A program made the translations under genes and the position numbers. A DNA stretch of 64,000 nucleotides from Luteimicrobium sp049844995. GTDB lineage: Bacteria > Actinomycetota > Actinomycetes > Actinomycetales > Cellulomonadaceae. The stretch is taken from NCBI RefSeq assembly GCF_049844995.1, contig NZ_JBNCMC010000004.1:124001-188000 (forward strand), read 5' to 3'. Of the stretch, positions 61,893 through 64,000 are shown one piece after another. Each line of letters begins with the position of its first letter. Position 1 is the stretch's first letter. The notes beneath the pieces were generated by a model. That model saw only the letters and a program-made list of their open reading frames with translations, was not told the DNA's origin and made no database searches.

Positions 61893-64000
61893 ATGTCATC
61901 AGCACGGAACAGACGGTCCGCCGCGACGGTCGCCGCCGTCACGCTGGCCGTCGCGGGGCTCGGGGCGACGCTGCCGGCCGAGGCCGCCACGACCCCGCCC
62001 GCGGCCCCGTCCTCGGCGACGGACCTCGACTCCGGTCTCGTCGCGTCCTACCTGCTCGACGAGACGTCGGGCAGCACCGCGCACGACACGTCCGGGAACC
62101 ACCGTGACGGCACCGTCGTGGGCGCCGCCTCCTGGAACGGCGGCGACGGCTTCACGTTCGGCGGGGGCGCGGCGGGCAGCGGCAACGCGATCAAGCTGCC
62201 CGACGGCCTCGTCGCGGGCGACGACGACGTGAGCGTCGACCTCGACGTCCAGGTCGACCCGGCGCTCACGGGCAACTGGTTCCTGTTCAACCTCGGCAAC
62301 CAGGCGCCCTACCCGGACGGCACGGGCTACCTGTTCGCGACGGGCAAGGACTCGTCCGGCCGGTTCCGGGGAGCGTTCGCGACCGGCGGCTTCGCGACCG
62401 AGCAGAGCGCCGCCCGCCCGGGCGCCCTGGCGACGGGCACGTGGAAGCACGTGACGCTCGTCGTCGACGGCGGCACCCCCGCCCACCCGGGCAGCGTCTC
62501 GCTCTACGAGGACGGCGCGCTCGTGGGGCGGCGCGTCAACGTGACGACCTCCCCCGCGAGCATCGCGACGAGCACCTGGAACTTCCTGGGACGGTCCGCC
62601 TACGCGGCCGACGCGTCGTTCCAGGGCCGGCTCAAGGACGTCCGCGTCTACGACCGCGCCCTCGACGCCGACGACGTCGCGGCGCTCGCGGGCGCCGCGC
62701 CCACCGACGACGCCGCGGTCGCGTCCACGGCCGCGGCGCTCGCCGTCCCGGGTGCCGACGACGTCCGCGGCAACGTCACGCTGCCCACCTCGGGCGCCGG
62801 GGGGACGACGGTCGCGTGGTCGTCGTCGGACCCGGCGGTCGTGACGCCGTCGGGCGTGGTGAACCGGCCCGTGCACGGTGGCGACGCCGTGCACGTGACC
62901 CTGGCCGCCACGGTGACCAAGGGCGACGCGACCGCGACGCGGACGATTCCGATAAAGGTCCAGCCGTTGCCCGAGCAGGGGTCGAAGGACGCTTACCTGT
63001 TCGCGTACTTCGAGGGCGAGAGCACCGACGCGGGCGAGGCGATCCACTTCGGCGCGAGCAAGGGCGACGACGCGTTGCACTGGGACGAGCTGAACGACGG
63101 CGACCCGCTGTTCACGTCGACCCTCGGCACGAAGGGCCTGCGGGACCCGTTCATCATCCGGTCCCACGACGGCGACAGGTTCTACCTGCTCGCGACGGAC
63201 CTCAAGGTCTACCCGACCGGGTCGTTCACCGCGGCGCAGCAGACCGGCTCCACCTACCTCGAGATCTGGGAGTCCGACGACCTGGTGCACTGGTCGAACC
63301 AGCGGCACGTCAAGGTGTCGTCCGACCTCGCGGGCAACACGTGGGCGCCCGAGGCGTACTACGACGAGGACCTCGGCAGCTACGTCGTCTACTGGGCGTC
63401 GAACCTGTACGACACGACGGACCCGACCGGCCGCGCCGCGTCCTCGACGTACAACCGCATGATGGTCGCCACCACGCGCGACTTCGTGACGTTCAGCGAC
63501 CCGAAGCCGTGGGTCGACGTCAAGCGCGGGGCCGGCCTCGGCATGATCGATGCGACCGTGATCCGGGACGGCGACCAGTACTACCGGTTCGTCAAGGACG
63601 AGAAGTACATGATCCCGCGTGAGGAGAGGTCCACCGACCTGCTCGCGACCGTGTCGGGATCGCTCCCGACGACGACCTCGACGCCGGGCTGGCAGCTCGT
63701 GACCGAGAAGGTCGCGTTCGGCCAGCCGAACCAGTGGGGCGGGACGTTCTCCGCGGGCGAGGGCCCGACCGTGTTCAAGGCGAACCCGGGCGACGTGAAC
63801 ACCGGCGGCAAGGACACCTGGTACCTGTTCGTGGACCAGCCGAGCTACCACGGCGGCAAGGGCTACGTGCCGTTCGCGACGACAGACCTCGCCTCGGGGC
63901 AGTTCACGTCGGTCGCGGCCCAGTCCGAGCTCCCGACGAGCCCGCGACACGGGACGGTCCTGCCGCTCACGCAGGCCGAGTACGAGCGCGTCCTCGCCGC
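61893..64000 (+). CDS. Secreted LamG-Ig-GH43 arabinanase/arabinofuranosidase (3' truncated by window edge)
   Basis: The frame is open from ATG 61893 to the window end (702 residues, no stop). Signal peptide (to about AEAA, residue 32), LamG-like domain (about 47-268, ending LKDVRVYDRALDADDV), an atypical bacterial Ig domain (271-352, VAWSSSDPAVVTPSGVV), then a GH43 five-bladed propeller from about 364: base Asp418 in GLRDPFII and acid Glu487 in TWAPEAYYD. AAGGAG precedes the start, 40 bases after GH51. GH43 covers arabinanases, xylosidases and arabinofuranosidases; next to GH51 and arabinose importers, an arabinose-releasing activity is likely. Confidence 0.88.
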   Translation, partial: MSSARNRRSAATVAAVTLAVAGLGATLPAEAATTPPAAPSSATDLDSGLVASYLLDETSGSTAHDTSGNHRDGTVVGAASWNGGDGFTFGGGAAGSGNAIKLPDGLVAGDDDVSVDLDVQVDPALTGNWFLFNLGNQAPYPDGTGYLFATGKDSSGRFRGAFATGGFATEQSAARPGALATGTWKHVTLVVDGGTPAHPGSVSLYEDGALVGRRVNVTTSPASIATSTWNFLGRSAYAADASFQGRLKDVRVYDRALDADDVAALAGAAPTDDAAVASTAAALAVPGADDVRGNVTLPTSGAGGTTVAWSSSDPAVVTPSGVVNRPVHGGDAVHVTLAATVTKGDATATRTIPIKVQPLPEQGSKDAYLFAYFEGESTDAGEAIHFGASKGDDALHWDELNDGDPLFTSTLGTKGLRDPFIIRSHDGDRFYLLATDLKVYPTGSFTAAQQTGSTYLEIWESDDLVHWSNQRHVKVSSDLAGNTWAPEAYYDEDLGSYVVYWASNLYDTTDPTGRAASSTYNRMMVATTRDFVTFSDPKPWVDVKRGAGLGMIDATVIRDGDQYYRFVKDEKYMIPREERSTDLLATVSGSLPTTTSTPGWQLVTEKVAFGQPNQWGGTFSAGEGPTVFKANPGDVNTGGKDTWYLFVDQPSYHGGKGYVPFATTDLASGQFTSVAAQSELPTSPRHGTVLPLTQAEYERVLA

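Noticed and set aside
61899..63950. 683-residue minus-strand open frame at the right edge
   Set aside because: Shadow of the GH43 gene, whose plus-strand frame is open from 61893 to the window end and shows signal peptide, LamG and GH43 motifs.

Overview
This window comes from a high-G+C actinobacterium that lives on plant cell wall polysaccharide. Base composition, GTG starts, strong GGAGG ribosome sites and gene content (GH39, GH42, GH51, GH43 and GH67 glycosidases, pentose importers, glucuronate catabolism, RadA-DisA) all suggest a Cellulomonas, Cellulosimicrobium or Promicromonospora-like member of the Micrococcales. That assignment is inference; no rRNA is present.

Layout. Positions 1-6700 carry the tail of an oligosaccharide uptake and hydrolysis operon: permease (cut by the window edge), lipoprotein binding protein, GH39, a DUF624/YesL-like membrane protein and GH42. 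Positions 6806-9087 hold a polymorphic toxin (T7SS-type N-terminus, HINT domain, YwqJ-like deaminase tip) overlapping a YwqK-like immunity gene, followed convergently by an endonuclease V-like gene. Positions 9666-17179 form a divergent glucuronate locus: uxaC-manD-GH67 leftward and lacI-uxuB rightward, with LacI-type operators between them. Together these convert xylan-derived aldouronic acids to 2-keto-3-deoxygluconate. Positions 17294-28786 are mixed metabolism: a KAS III (FabH-like) enzyme, an aldo/keto reductase, trmL, an alcohol dehydrogenase, pckG divergent from a ScfR/RamB-like regulator, an orphan ABC ATPase, and an 8-oxoguanine deaminase with a purine/uracil permease. Positions 28876-34167 are a glpD-glpF-glpK operon divergent from a SorC-family regulator. 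Positions 34237-41106 are housekeeping: a GNAT N-acetylglutamate synthase, mutY, disA, radA, proC and two small membrane-anchored proteins.

Positions 41108 to the right edge form a large L-arabinose block: a LacI-family repressor, araB-araD-araA, a phosphotransferase on the other strand, a ChvE-MmsA-MmsB importer, a second importer of the YtfQ-YtfR-YtfT-YjfF type, then secreted GH51 and GH43 enzymes (the last runs off the edge). Three promoters in this block share one architecture, TTGAC(A/G)-N19-TAACAT, with the operator TGTGAGCG(C/T)TAACA lying on the -10. They read as a single regulon in which extracellular arabinan or arabinoxylan is cut, arabinose is imported by two routes, and AraBDA passes it to the pentose phosphate pathway.

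Non-coding structure is rich. All three sugar-binding-protein genes are followed by a 12-bp stem with a 5-nt loop just before the next gene. Convergent gene ends carry long perfect hairpins. A palindromic intergenic repeat (GTCAGAACCTGG...CAGGTTCTGAC) occurs three times. No tRNA, rRNA, insertion sequence, prophage or CRISPR array was seen.
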